DNA from: Diploptera punctata
Taxonomy: Eukaryota > Arthropoda > Insecta > Blattodea > Blaberidae
Length of the DNA: 64,000 nucleotides
Reading direction: 5' to 3'
Assembly (NCBI GenBank): GCA_030220185.1
Contig: JASPKZ010004951.1
Span: 310,001 to 374,000 of the forward strand
Under the pieces are notes generated by a model. It ran no database searches and was not told the origin of the DNA. It saw only the letters and a list, made by a program, of their open reading frames with translations. Numbering within the stretch: the stretch's first letter is position 1; each line of letters starts with the position of its first letter. This document shows positions 10,655-20,638 of this stretch, piece after piece. The position numbers and the translations under genes were made by a program.

Positions 10655-10946
10655 AGATGCTTGAAAATATGTTACCTGTTGTACTGTTCACATTTGAAAG
10701 CTAACTGCTTACACATTATAATCAATTTAAATATCAAATTTGAAATGTTCTGTTTTACATATTTTTAGATAAGAATATGTTATTCTAATTACAAACGTAA
10801 CATTGAAATAAATATATTTCTGCTCGTAACTTATACATATATACATACACATCCCTTCTTCTTTATTAGTCTCTCACTCCGACTCGTCAATGTTTTGTCT
10901 ATGTCGAGGCATAATGGAAGTAGTTGCTAGTATTTTTTATTATTTA

Positions 10947-11735
10947 TTAGCTAATACACGGAGTGCACTGCTACTCCTAAATAAATGCAAATTAATGAGA
11001 TTTTTATGTTTAGCTGAATAAGTGGAAGGTAAAATATTTATAAATTTATATTTTATAGATACCCCGTACTGATTAACCGGCGTTGCTCGGGAATCTACTC
11101 ATCCTGATCTTCTTGGCATAAATGAGATGAAAGACAAAACTCGTTATTTTGAATTATGCGTAAAAGCATACCCGCCATATGGTGCTATGCTTGCACAAGA
11201 ATGTACGTACTAGACTCGATTTTCTTGGCATCAGTGAAAGACAAAAATTTCTAATGTGAGTTACCCGTAAGAGTCGTTACTTATAAAATGCATATCAAAT
11301 TCCGTTGAGATGAATTAATTTTATATACACCAATTAAACAAAGTTGAGGACGACTTCACCTGCCACAACAGGTACATTTTAATTTTTAAGTATTGTCTTA
11401 TATCAGTAAGGGATAAACAGCTGTCGCGGACGTTTTTTAGAGTTTTTTGAGATATTCAATTCTGTGTAGATAAATTCTGTGTACTTGTTATAGTTTAGGC
11501 AGCGTAAGCTATTTATGCGTCCAAAGAGCTACATTTCCACGTTTTTCACTATTAATGGCGATTTTTAAGGGTGGAAGACGTGAGTATCACAACTCATTTA
11601 TAGCTGTTCACCAAGGGAATCTCCTGAACATTTTGCAAAAAACCCCATCACAATCGGATCAACGGTATGACCGAGCATAAAGTACGAAAAAATAAACAAA
11701 CAAACAAACCAACCAACAAACATTCATATTCATAT
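10947..11735 (-). mobile_element. Helitron-like non-autonomous element, type II, inverted
   Basis: On the minus strand the element runs from a (TA)n-rich start followed by ATGAATGTTTGTTGG to GTAGCAGTGCACTCC and ATTAGCTAAT (CTAAT at 10946-10950). It shares both ends with type I but has about 250 bp more inside, including CACCTGCCACAACAGG. It is paired head to head with the type I copy in each macro-repeat unit. Confidence 0.5.
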
Positions 11736-12106
11736 ATATATATATATATATAAATAAATATATATATATATAGTATAGAAACATGGTTTTTTCTATATAG
11801 CTTTTCAATAAAATCAATTTTTTAAAAAGCATTCTTTTTTTTACAAAAAGCGATACCTAAGTAAAATTAGTTTACTCAGCAAGTAAATACAATGAATGTT
11901 TTTTAAAATTAAATTCATATATTAAAAAGGACTTTAAAGTAGAAAAGTTTTCATATTCATTTTTTACTAGAGGTCGCACGGCGGCCGAAATTCTAGGAAC
12001 TTTTTTTTTTAAGTTTTGTCACAAATACATAATTTATGCACATTAATTTTATATGTATTTAAAAAATACGAGCGATAGGAAAATGTATACAACTGCTACT
12101 ACTTCA

Positions 12107-13813
12107 TCTAACTTATCAAAACGGATGTTTGTTTGTTCGTACTTCATGCGCGGCCATAACGTTGATCCGATTGTGATCGGTTTTTTTTGCAAAATGTTTA
12201 GGAGATTCCCGGGATGATCATAGGGCTATACGAGAGTTGAGATACTCAACTCATAGATCCATAAATACAACCTTTGTAGTGAAAAACTTGAAAAGTCACT
12301 TTTCTTACTCTTAAATGACTTACGCTGCCTAAACGATAAGAATTACAAAAAATTATTACTGTACCCATTATTGAATATCTAAAAAAAAAACTCTACAGAA
12401 AAGTCCGCGACAGCATACGTTTTTATCTTTTATGGATAACTCGCAATATCTATCTATGTTTGTCTTTTAATCATGCCAACAAAATCTGGATGCGTAGGTT
12501 TCCGGGCATCGCCTGGTAGTCACCACGGTGTATCTAAAAATAATAAGAATATAAATTTATCCCTCTTACTAATAATCCATATATAACTTTTATACAAGGT
12601 TTATACACATCTCAGTTGAAAATTCTTACTAATAAACACTGTATTAGCTGTTCAGTGTAGAAGAGGTGTACAACTTTACATGGGAATCGTTATACATGCC
12701 TCCACCCTTGTTTAAGGATTCTATAACTAGACAAAATGTCCGACATCAAGATCAACTGACTGTTTTCTTATGATTTTGATGAAAGTTTCCTTAAATTTAA
12801 CCCAAAATGCAACACTTTAATGACTGTTTGATGGATGCACAGGGCATAAATAATATTAATAAAGCTCTGGGTAGGAAAATAAAGGCATCATAAAATGCCT
12901 TTCGTTACACTCATTCTCGATTAGGCCTAAAAATATTTTAAAATTGAACATTGAATCACAAAAGGATATGTTCTACAATAATTGCTGTAGACAAGATTTA
13001 ACCTGAATGTAGTTTAAATGCTTCATAATATTATTTTAAGAAAACTTTCTTGCATCTATAATACATAACACACACACCGATATAAAAATGTATTTTAGTA
13101 TAGAGGTACTATTATTGCAAAGATTTACATGTTAACTTGGTAGTCCTGTGGTTAGAGCTTCTGACTGCCATGCGTGAGGTCGTAGGTTCGATTCCCGGTC
13201 GAACTATAGTGATTTTTTTTTCGCTTGAAATGATATTTTGTTGTCGGTAACATTTCCTACTATTTTGAACGTTTTCTAACGCATCTTAAAATACTGCATA
13301 TAATTCATAAGTAATGGGCAAAGCTTTTATTAGTTTCCAAGAATTGGTCGAAATTCTTGACGTTAGATGGCAGCACATCATCTGTGAAACCAATTCTACG
13401 TTTTATTTGACAAAGCGTGAAGTGAAATATATATAAATTAAAACACACTTATTTTTTTCGTACCTCCTCAATTAGGGAATCTCTATTAATTCTTATCCAT
13501 ATTCATTTCTTACACAATAATCACTAGTTGATGTTGTTTTATTTCTGTTACAAACTGCGAGTAATATTGTTCTGACGTCACTATGATGACGAATATGTGA
13601 CGTATTGTATATAACTGCTGTTTTGTTATATAGCTCCGGCACAACGTTTATTAGTAAGGAAATTATACGTGATCTACATAAGGCTTATATATTGTATAAC
13701 TAAACAACTGATGAAAGCCTGTATTAGAGATTTTTATTACTTATTCAACTGCATGCAAACAAATATGATACAATCTAATTAGGTGTATCAGTTCACGCCG
13801 GCTATTAGCTAAT
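12107..13813 (+). mobile_element. Helitron-like type I copy, split by a 1.17-kb insertion
   Basis: The 5' TC end is at 12107 and the 3' CACGCCGGCTATTAG plus CTAAT is at 13795-13813. The middle is interrupted at about 12570-13742. Without the insertion the length would be about 0.53 kb, matching the copy at 9280. Confidence 0.5.
12570..13742. mobile_element. Unclassified insertion with a tRNA-like block
   Basis: A foreign 1.17-kb stretch breaks the Helitron-like copy. Near its edges it has related words: CTTACTAATAA on the left, twice (about 12570 and 12627), and TTATTAGTAAGG on the right (about 13648), which are short inverted matches. At 13136-13205 there is a box A-like TAGTCCTGTGGTTAGAG and a perfect box B GGTTCGATTCC, so part may be a SINE head. 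No protein frame of note. Class unknown. Confidence 0.45.
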
Positions 13814-14070
13814 TCCTTATCATGTCTTATTAAGCTTACATTGCCCAACGTCAAAAATTTAATTATAACGCATATATATACACTGCTCAAAACAATTAGA
13901 GGAACACTATGAAATATGCAAATATTTTTTCGTTGGATAAAGGTACAAACATGAAATTAATAAAGTACATTATTTGTGGTTATTTATTTATTGCTCATGT
14001 CAATAAAAACAAATGAATAACGCTGACAATTAACTTTTCAAATAATTCCGCTATGTAAGCAATTGAATCT

Positions 14071-14629
14071 CAATTCTGGAAATGCATGCTATTATGCATT
14101 GCAGAGACTTTTGATGTCCCAACTCCTTTCAAAAAACGTTAAGCTGAAAATATATAAAACTATTATTCTACCAGTTATATTATATGGGTGCGAAACATGG
14201 ACTCTTACTTTAAGGGAGGAAAGGACATTACGAGTTTTTGAGAATAAAGTTCTTAGGAAAATTTTTGGACCAAAGAGAGATGAGCAGACAGGTGAATGGA
14301 GAAGACTACATAACAATGAACTGCATGGTCTTTATAGGAAGCCAGATATAATGAGAACAGTTAAGTCTCGTAGACTGCGATGGGCAGGACATGTTGCGCG
14401 TATGGGGAATGAAAGACGTGCATGGAAACTTCTTGTAGGAAAGCCAGAAGGAAAACGCCCAGTTGGTAGACCAAGAATGAGGTGGGAGAATAACATTAAC
14501 TATGATTTGAGGGAAGTAGATTATACAGGGAATGATTGGAAAGCATTAGCTCAGGATAGGGATGTATGGAGAGCTTATGTCCGCACGGCCATGAACCTAT
14601 GGGTTCGAGTAGTGCCAGTGAGTAAGTAA
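14071..14629 (+). mobile_element. RTE-like non-LTR fragment inside Tc1
   Basis: Encodes about 188 C-terminal residues: ILPVILYGCETWTLTLREE, RKIFGPKRDEQTGEWRR, then RRLRWAGHVARMGNERRAW and the GRPRMRWENNI block. It ends with GTAAGTAAGTAAG. It is flanked by a 16-bp duplication GTAAGCAATTGAATCT (14055-14070 and 14630-14645); the tail and the duplication overlap by GTAA. The protein frame is open to the end, so the copy is fairly young. It lacks endonuclease and catalytic reverse-transcriptase motifs. Confidence 0.9.
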
Positions 14630-14684
14630 GTAAGCAATTGAATCTTGTGCTTATTTTTCAAAGTTAAACACTCGTTATATAGAG

Positions 14685-15725
14685 TTAGTATCGTGTATGG
14701 CCTCCACGACATTCGATGACACTTTGGCACCTTCGTGGCATGCTCCCAATAAGATTCTGGATTTCCTCTTCCGGGATATTCTCCCATTCCTCCTTCAGAG
14801 CATCTCCAAGTTGCTGCAGAGTTTGTGGAGCTTGATGTCGGTTCCTGACCTTCCTGTCTAGAAGATCCCACAAGTGTTCAATAGGGTTGAGGTCTGGGCT
14901 GACCGCTGGCCACTCCATTACCTCAATTTCATTCCTCCTCAAGAAATCCCTGGTGACTGCCGCAGAATGTGCCCTGGCATTATCCTGCACAAACAGAAAT
15001 CCAGGGTCTACTCCAATGGCAGCAGGTACTACATGCTCTTCCAGAACGTGCTCGATATACCGGACAGCATTCAGTCGCTGGGGAACAAGTACAAGGTCCG
15101 TACGATTGTCACACCATTATGGAACCTCCTCCGAATCTATCAATTTCCTGTACAGCCTCTGCAGAAAATCTTTCTCCTGGCCATCCCCACACCCTCAATC
15201 GACCATCACATCGTGTAAGACGATACCTGGATTCGTCCGAGAAGAGCACAGACTCCCACTGGTTCAGGTTCCAATCACCATGCTTTTCAGCATACGTACG
15301 TCTTGCTGCCTTATGCCCATTTGTTAAGCGTCTTTTTTAACGGGCCTTTTTGGACGAATATTCTCTTTCCTTAATCTGTTCCTTATGGTTTGGTCTGAAA
15401 CCCGGATTCCGGAAGCCATATGAAGGTCATTCTGCAGGTCTTTTGCAGTTTTTGTACGCTGTCGAAGAGCAGAAAGAACAACGTATCTGTCATCCTGGGG
15501 GCTTGTTTTAAATTTACGGCCCTGGCCACGTCTTCTACAATACTGACCTGTCTCTCTGTGCCTGTTGCGTAACCTGGACACCACGGAAGGAGAAACCCCA
15601 AGCTCTCTAGCCACTTGTCGCAGAGATTGACCTTGTCGTAAAAGATGTAGAGCATGATACACTTCAAACTCATTTAAATGCCTAATTTTGTCAGAGACTT
15701 CAGTAAACAAGGCAATAATCAACAT
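14685..15725 (-). pseudogene. Tc1-like transposase (DD34E), frameshifted
   Basis: The minus-strand start at 15725 gives an N-terminal paired helix-turn-helix DNA-binding region (LRQGQSLRQVARELGVSP, then VSRLRNRHRETG). The frame breaks in an A-run near 15332-15337. In the next frame the first catalytic Asp is in VLFSDESRYR, followed by an in-frame stop after GGGSIMV and a small deletion. The last frame (14990-14685) has the second Asp in QDNARAH and the Glu in PDLNPIEHLWD, 34 residues apart. All three acidic residues survive, but two frame breaks and a stop mean no active enzyme from this copy. Confidence 0.9.
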
Positions 15726-15998
15726 TCGTCACTATAGCAACATCAGGAAGCTTACCAATTAAAAGTGGCCAGTGGCTTCCAAAATAAAAAAAAATTCTCT
15801 ATATTTGTTATTTGAGGTAATTTCTCTGTATTTAGGACATGGATCTTTAAAATTTGTATCAAATCATAAAATTAATAATTCAATTTACATATTGTCCAAC
15901 TTTCAGCATCACAGCTTTAAAAAACAATTACTTATTCAATGTATTACAAGTGTTCCTCTAATTGTTTTGAGTGTGTGTGTGTGTTCATTGATTTAATA

Positions 15999-16030
<32 letters not shown>

Positions 16031-16033
<3 letters not shown>

Positions 16034-16380
16034 CATCCATAGCAATTCTGCCCGAAAGCATGTCCTTCACTGCAATCATAGCATTTTCATGCTATGCTTG
16101 CAGCTTTACTAGGGAATTGTGTAGGTGTGGTAGCTTCCCGTTGCTTTCCACACCGATGATGGATGATGGCGATGATGATGATGATAATAATGATAAGGAT
16201 TATGATGTTGGCCATATAATTCCGGGGACAGATTGGGCCTTAAAGTTTTCCTGACATTTGTCTTATAGGTGAGGAAAAACCCCGATAAAAACCTCACCCA
16301 GAAAACAGCCCCGACCGGGGATCGAACACGGTCCCTCTTCGTGACAAGGCAGCACGCTACCTCGAAACCACAGCGGTGGA
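16031..16380 (-). mobile_element. tRNA-Asp-derived SINE C
   Basis: On the minus strand it starts with GTCCACCGCTGTGGTTTCG and a tRNA-Asp-like head. The body includes GGTTTTTATCGGGGTTTTTC and GCTATGATTGCAGTGAAGG and ends in an ATGG-repeat tail. It sits in a (TA)n run within the 2.5-kb unit. Related copies: 55102, 58781 and a partial one at 29795. Confidence 0.85.
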
Positions 16381-16394
16381 CATATATATATATA

Positions 16395-16516
16395 TCTTAA
16401 TATATATAAATTACTGTCACGTTGTTTGTCCGCGATGGAATCCTAAACTACTGAACCGATTTTAATAAAATTTTGCCCACTGTGTGCTGTTTGATCCAAC
16501 TTGAGACCTTCGGTTG
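16395..16516 (+). mobile_element. Helitron 5' terminal fragment
   Basis: Begins TCTTAATATATATAAATTAC and contains CTAAACTACTGAACCGATTT, a pattern typical of insect Helitron 5' ends. It is cut off at about 16516, where RTE-like sequence begins. Confidence 0.5.
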
Positions 16517-16642
16517 TTTATAACGAAATTTAAAGTCGCATTTTATTATTGCAAATTATGTGTTTATCTAGGATGCAATATCTCATATGAAGAAGAAAAG
16601 GATGTAAATGCAAAAATATCTAAATTTTTAAGAATTTTAGGG
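16517..16642 (+). pseudogene. RTE-like non-LTR relic, left part (split by a LOA-like element)
   Basis: Encodes YLGCNISYEEEKDVNAKISK, the region just after the reverse-transcriptase thumb in RTE-like elements. It stops abruptly at the poly-A end of the LOA-like element. The continuation is at 21594, so both are one copy. Confidence 0.7.
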
Positions 16643-16765
16643 TTTTTTTTTAATTTTATTAAATTATATTTCAACCCGTGTTTTACCATGGGCATATCAC
16701 GGGATATTTACAGTTATTTACATACATTTACATTTTGTTTTGCTGTAGTTTGATTGTTCAAGAGT

Positions 16766-17180
16766 TTATTCTTGAAGTGAGCGGAAGATGTTGGTGATGA
16801 AGTTCGTCACTGTGACGGTGTTGATGTGGTGCTGTAGTATCTGAGGTAGAGTTTGGGTTGTTAGAACAGGAGGCCGGTCTCTGGAGTACAGTGAACATTC
16901 TGTCAGAAGATGTATTGCTGTCTGTGGTGGACTTTCGGGGCAGTTACATAGGGGAGATGGTGACTTTTTGATCCTGTGAAGATATGTACGGAAGCGTCCG
17001 TGGTTGGTTAGGAATTGTGTAAGGATGAAGTTTGGCCATAGGGATATAGAGAGCCGGTGGTGAATAGAGGGAATGAACTGTTTGGTGTGAAATGATACCT
17101 CGGAGTTGGTATATGTTGCATTCCATATGTTGATGTAATAGTTTAGCAGAAGTTGCTTGGCTCGAGAAATAGGGATGGAG
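16766..17180 (-). pseudogene. LOA-like ORF2 C-terminal region, frameshifted from the rest
   Basis: The minus-strand frame continues ORF2 after a frameshift near 17180: ISRAKQLLLNYYINIWN, then FLTNHGRFRTYLHRIKKS and CNCPESPPQTAIHLLTECS, stopping at TAA (16766-16768). The C-x-C...H...C pattern after RNase H is typical of I-superfamily ORF2 tails. The short plus-strand frames over this stretch are shadows. Confidence 0.75.
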
Positions 17181-19211
17181 TTATAGGTTTACAGTATTTT
17201 TATAGCTGGCAGCTATTTTTGCTAGATAATCGGCTCGTTCGTTACCTCTGATTCCTGTATGTCCTCTGACCCAGTTTAGTGAGACTTGAGTTGTCTTCTT
17301 CAGAGTGATAATTTTCTTTCTGGTGTTGACTGCTATTGGTTGTGTAGTTCTTTTGTTAGAGATGGCCAGAAGTGCTGCTTGCGAGTCCACGTGTATTGCA
17401 TAGGAAGTGTTTACATTACTTTGTTGTTGGATCCAGTCCACTGCCATTTGGATGCCTATAAGTTCTGCTTGAAATATAGAGCATTCGTTGTCCAGTCTAC
17501 GTGACTCGGTGTAAATTTCTTTTGAATTTTCTTCTACGACTAATCCAGCTCCGACGTGGTTTTCCGTTTTTGATCCATCTGTGAAGATCTGTATGTTGGC
17601 TGGGATAACTGTACCTCTGTAATCTATTGTTATGATGTTGTCTTTCGGATGGATTCCTCCATATCTGGTTAATACTTCAGTCTTCTTAAGTTTGGGCAGG
17701 ACTGCATTAGTGGGCAAGCCTCTACTAGCGGCTTTTATGTCTTTGCTCAGATGTAGGGCTAGCTCTATTGGCATTGTCCCTGCTATTGCTTGCAGAGCTA
17801 CGTTGGAGACTGTTTTGTATGCTTTGGTCGCGAAAATTAGGAAAGATCTTTGGATCTGCGTTAATTTAATATTAGCTCTTCTGGATAATGATTGGTTCCA
17901 GGCCTCCGCCGCATAACTGATGACTGGGAGGATGGCATGATTATAAATAGTGAGAAGGTGGTGGTAAGAGATTCCCCAAGATGATTTGGAACATCGAATT
18001 AGGTTATTTCGAAGCTTCAGTAATTTGTTTTCTAGGAATTGAGTGTGGGGAAACCAATCCATCTTGCAGTCAAGCATAACTCCCAAGTATTTCATTCTTG
18101 AGACAACATTTATACCCCACTTTATGACTGTCGGATGAGTACTGTATTCTGTCCTTTTCCGGATGTACATTGGCATAAGTGCTGTTTTATCCTGTGCTAT
18201 TTCTAATTTTTGTGTTTTACACCAGTCCTCTATGTTTTGGAGTGCAGTTTGAAGAGTGTCGAGGATGTGCGAATGTGAGAGTCCTTTCAGCATGATCATT
18301 ATGTCGTCGGCATATATTACAATATCTAGGTCTTTTATGTTAGAAAGTTGTTCAATTAAACCACTGATGATGATGTTCCAGAGGGTGGGACCAGCAACCG
18401 ATCCTTGTGGGCATCCTTTGGTGACTTGTTTGGAGATGGTCACGTTGCCTAGTTTATAGGAGGCGGTGCGATTTCGAAGAAAATCTTGGATGATACAGAA
18501 GATATTCGGAGGGCAATCTAAGTTCCAGAGCCGTTCAAGGAGTCCCGGGTGCCAGGCATTATCAAATGCTCCAGCGATATCTAGAGTGAGGAGACAACAT
18601 TTTAGTCCTTGCTGTCTGTTGTGATGAACATAATTCGTAACCGCTTTTATAGCATCAGTGGATGATTTTCCTGCTGTAAATCCGTATTGTTGCTTTGGTA
18701 TCCGCCCGGAGGATTCCAAGTGGAAGTTGAGTCTTTCCATTATTAGTTTTTCCAGACATTTTCCAGGAATCGATAACAGGCTGATACCCCGATATCCAGT
18801 TATGAGGTGATGTTTACTCTTGTCAGCTTTGGGAATTGCTATTATAGCAGCGTTCTTCCAGGTCGACGGGAAGCAACCTAGTCTCAGACATTTATTAAAT
18901 AGTGTTGTCCAGAAGGTTGGTAAATACGCATGTATTCTTTTGACGATAGTGCCTTCGATGCCGTCGGGTCCTGGGCATTTATGGTTGTTTAGGCGTGTTA
19001 TTATTTCTTCTACTTCATGGTAGGTGAAGTCAGGTTCTGGCTGGGTGTCTGGCGCGACTCTTGCTGTTACCTGTGTTCTGATGATTTTCTGTTCTTCGCT
19101 GTCGAGAGCTGGAGGGTCATCTGGGAAAAATTTATCGAGGAGGGCAGTAGCAGTGTCCTCTGCGTTCAGTGTGGAGACTCCGTCTTGCAGGTTAATGTTG
19201 AATATGCGTGC
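17181..19211 (-). CDS. LOA-like ORF2: reverse transcriptase and RNase H
   Basis: Open from the frameshift near 19212 to the stop at 17181, about 675 codons; an internal ATG at 18740 gives 519 residues. Upstream of that ATG are KCPGPDGIEG and YRGISLLSIPGKCLEK (early fingers motifs). Counted from the ATG: LDIAGAFD at about 53-60 (first catalytic Asp), GCPQGSVAGP at 109-118, YADD at 143-146 (catalytic pair). RNase H follows with Asp in IFTDGSK (388), Glu in FQAEL (426), Asp in HVDSQ (452) and Asp in GNERADYL (504), so all four catalytic acids are present. This is well preserved and could be young. It makes cDNA at the nicked target and removes the RNA strand. Confidence 0.9.
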   Translation of the reverse strand, partial: ARIFNINLQDGVSTLNAEDTATALLDKFFPDDPPALDSEEQKIIRTQVTARVAPDTQPEPDFTYHEVEEIITRLNNHKCPGPDGIEGTIVKRIHAYLPTFWTTLFNKCLRLGCFPSTWKNAAIIAIPKADKSKHHLITGYRGISLLSIPGKCLEKLIMERLNFHLESSGRIPKQQYGFTAGKSSTDAIKAVTNYVHHNRQQGLKCCLLTLDIAGAFDNAWHPGLLERLWNLDCPPNIFCIIQDFLRNRTASYKLGNVTISKQVTKGCPQGSVAGPTLWNIIISGLIEQLSNIKDLDIVIYADDIMIMLKGLSHSHILDTLQTALQNIEDWCKTQKLEIAQDKTALMPMYIRKRTEYSTHPTVIKWGINVVSRMKYLGVMLDCKMDWFPHTQFLENKLLKLRNNLIRCSKSSWGISYHHLLTIYNHAILPVISYAAEAWNQSLSRRANIKLTQIQRSFLIFATKAYKTVSNVALQAIAGTMPIELALHLSKDIKAASRGLPTNAVLPKLKKTEVLTRYGGIHPKDNIITIDYRGTVIPANIQIFTDGSKTENHVGAGLVVEENSKEIYTESRRLDNECSIFQAELIGIQMAVDWIQQQSNVNTSYAIHVDSQAALLAISNKRTTQPIAVNTRKKIITLKKTTQVSLNWVRGHTGIRGNERADYLAKIAASYKNTVNL

Positions 19212-20518
19212 TTTTTTTCAAAATCCCGTTTGCAGGCCTTGTAGATTTTCCAGGGCGATTCTTTAGAGCTCTCTGTACAGAATTTTTTCCAAGATTCCTG
19301 CTTCGCCTTAAGGAGTTCTGTTTTGTAGTTTCTTGTGAGAACATTGAGTTTTTCTTTGTAGATTTCTTTTATCGATGGATTTTTGCATCGTTTAAACCTG
19401 CGTTTTGCTGCATTTGTTTGTTTTCTGAGTATGTTTAATTCGGTCGACCACCAAGGCACATAGTTGTTTGTGGGTAGGAAAGGAGGGAAGCAGCAACTGT
19501 TTATTTCTTCCAAGTCGCGCCATATTGTGCTAATGGAGTTCTCTAGTTTTTCTTTGGTATTTTGTTTGTCTATCAGCTTCGTCCATTTGTTTTCTATGTG
19601 CCGGAGTTTTTGTTGAAACAGGTTCCATTTTCCAACTTGGGTTGCGAATTTCCTGGTGGAGTGGCTTACTTGTCGGGTTATATTTGCAGGGGAGCGCTGC
19701 ATTATTATATCATAGATTATGAGGTTGTGATCTGATAGCGTCTCTTCTTTGCTGGTATGCCAGTTTTGGATGTTGTGTGCCGTGTTCGTTGTTGTGGCAG
19801 TGATATCGATCCAGCTGTTACCTAGGGCGCTACAGAAAGTGGGGCCGTCTTTTTCATTAACGGTGATCAAACCCTGTGCTGTTAAGAATTCAGTCATCTT
19901 CCTACCTCTGGAATCGTTGATTGGGCTATGCCACATGCTGTGCTTGCTGTTTGCATCCAGCCCCCAGACAAAGTTAGTAGGTATTGTGGACATTAGGAAG
20001 GCCTCGATAGTGCCAAGGTCCTGTTCAAGGGTGTCATAGGGAGGGAGGTAAGAACTGGCAAGGTAGAGAGGAGGATTAGTTGACGTTGTGGCTATTATTA
20101 TGTTATCAGATGTGGAGTGATTATGCAACATGATAAAGTTATGCACTATGTCATTCTTAATGAGTAGGCAAGCTCTGGGGTCTAGACCTGTGTTTGATTT
20201 TGCATAGAATGCTGTATAGTTGGAAGGAATGAGACATGGTGTTCCCTTGTAGCAATACGGTTCTTGGTTAAACAGTATGTCCACTTTATTGTTGTTTAAG
20301 CTTAGTGACAGTTGTGCCATAGCTGCTTTGCAATGATGAGTATTTAATTGAGCGCAAGAGAGTCTGTCCATCTTCAGTATTCGGTCTTGCTTATTATTAT
20401 GGACTCTATTTTTTTTCAATTTAGGGCAATCTTTGCTTAAGGCAGTGTGTCTTGTATCTAGCTTCCTATTGATGTTGGTGATAAAAGTGTTAGCTTTTAC
20501 ACAGTTGGCACAACACAC
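19166..20518 (-). CDS. LOA-like zinc knuckle plus APE endonuclease part of ORF2
   Basis: The first 35 residues still look like the end of gag (CCANC...HTALSKDC, a CCHC-type knuckle). From about residue 50 the APE-type endonuclease begins: LSCAQLNTHHCKAAMAQL (catalytic Asn), ILFNQEPYCYKG (catalytic Glu), SSYLPPYD, FVWGLDANSKHSMWH (Asp and Asn), SWIDITATT and LSDHNLIIYDI (Asp-His). It nicks target DNA to prime reverse transcription. The frame runs on to 19166 only because of a 1-base shift in a 7-A run at 19212-19218; beyond it the reverse-transcriptase frame is in another register. ORF1 and ORF2 are normally separate, so the ATG at 20518 is probably not the native start. Confidence 0.85.
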   Translation of the reverse strand: MCCANCVKANTFITNINRKLDTRHTALSKDCPKLKKNRVHNNKQDRILKMDRLSCAQLNTHHCKAAMAQLSLSLNNNKVDILFNQEPYCYKGTPCLIPSNYTAFYAKSNTGLDPRACLLIKNDIVHNFIMLHNHSTSDNIIIATTSTNPPLYLASSYLPPYDTLEQDLGTIEAFLMSTIPTNFVWGLDANSKHSMWHSPINDSRGRKMTEFLTAQGLITVNEKDGPTFCSALGNSWIDITATTTNTAHNIQNWHTSKEETLSDHNLIIYDIIMQRSPANITRQVSHSTRKFATQVGKWNLFQQKLRHIENKWTKLIDKQNTKEKLENSISTIWRDLEEINSCCFPPFLPTNNYVPWWSTELNILRKQTNAAKRRFKRCKNPSIKEIYKEKLNVLTRNYKTELLKAKQESWKKFCTESSKESPWKIYKACKRDFEKKHAYSTLTCKTESPH

Positions 20519-20524
20519 ACTAGC

Positions 20525-20638
20525 CCGAAGAAATTAGAAGTCCACGATTTGATTCCTGGTTCAGACATTAATTTTCCTTTTCACAATGCCATTATAATAT
20601 TAAAATGTGGATTTTAATCCCATAAGGTAAAATCCATT
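20525..20638. other. Small insertion in the LOA-like gag zinc-knuckle region
   Basis: About 115 bp separate the two Cys/His knuckles at 20639-20750 from the third at about 20515. In related gags they are adjacent. The insert contains GATTTGATTCCTGG, similar to a tRNA box B, on the plus strand. No clear duplication at its ends. Confidence 0.35.

Larger units (their letters stand above)
8926..13868 (+). repeat. Tandem macro-repeat block 1 (about 2.5-kb Helitron-like unit)
   Basis: The marker ACTAGAGGTCGCAC occurs at 9150 and again at 11966. After subtracting a 297-bp insertion with its duplication, the period is about 2.52 kb. Each unit has a short Helitron-like element in plus orientation (from about 9280), a spacer rich in (TA)n and (GT)n, a longer related element in minus orientation (10947-11735), and a second spacer with a hairpin and CTAGT. 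No unit encodes a protein. The same unit recurs at 23119, 28731, 42195, 44600, 48437 and 58052. Confidence 0.75.
13881..15974 (-). mobile_element. Tc1-like DNA transposon
   Basis: Terminal inverted repeats of about 26 bp: left CACTGCTCAAAACAATTAG with AGGAACAC, right its complement TGTTCCTC followed by TAATTGTTTTGAG, with the outermost bases blurred by a GT run. The left end abuts TA. The interior encodes a DD34E transposase on the minus strand and has an RTE-like insertion between the left repeat and the gene. It lies inside the 2.5-kb unit, whose sequence resumes on both sides (AATTTAATTATAACG on the left, TTGATTTAATAAATAAT on the right). Confidence 0.9.

Noticed and set aside
14874..15340. 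Plus-strand frames of 114-146 codons in the Tc1-like element
   Set aside because: Antisense shadows of the DD34E transposase, which carries all the motifs on the minus strand.
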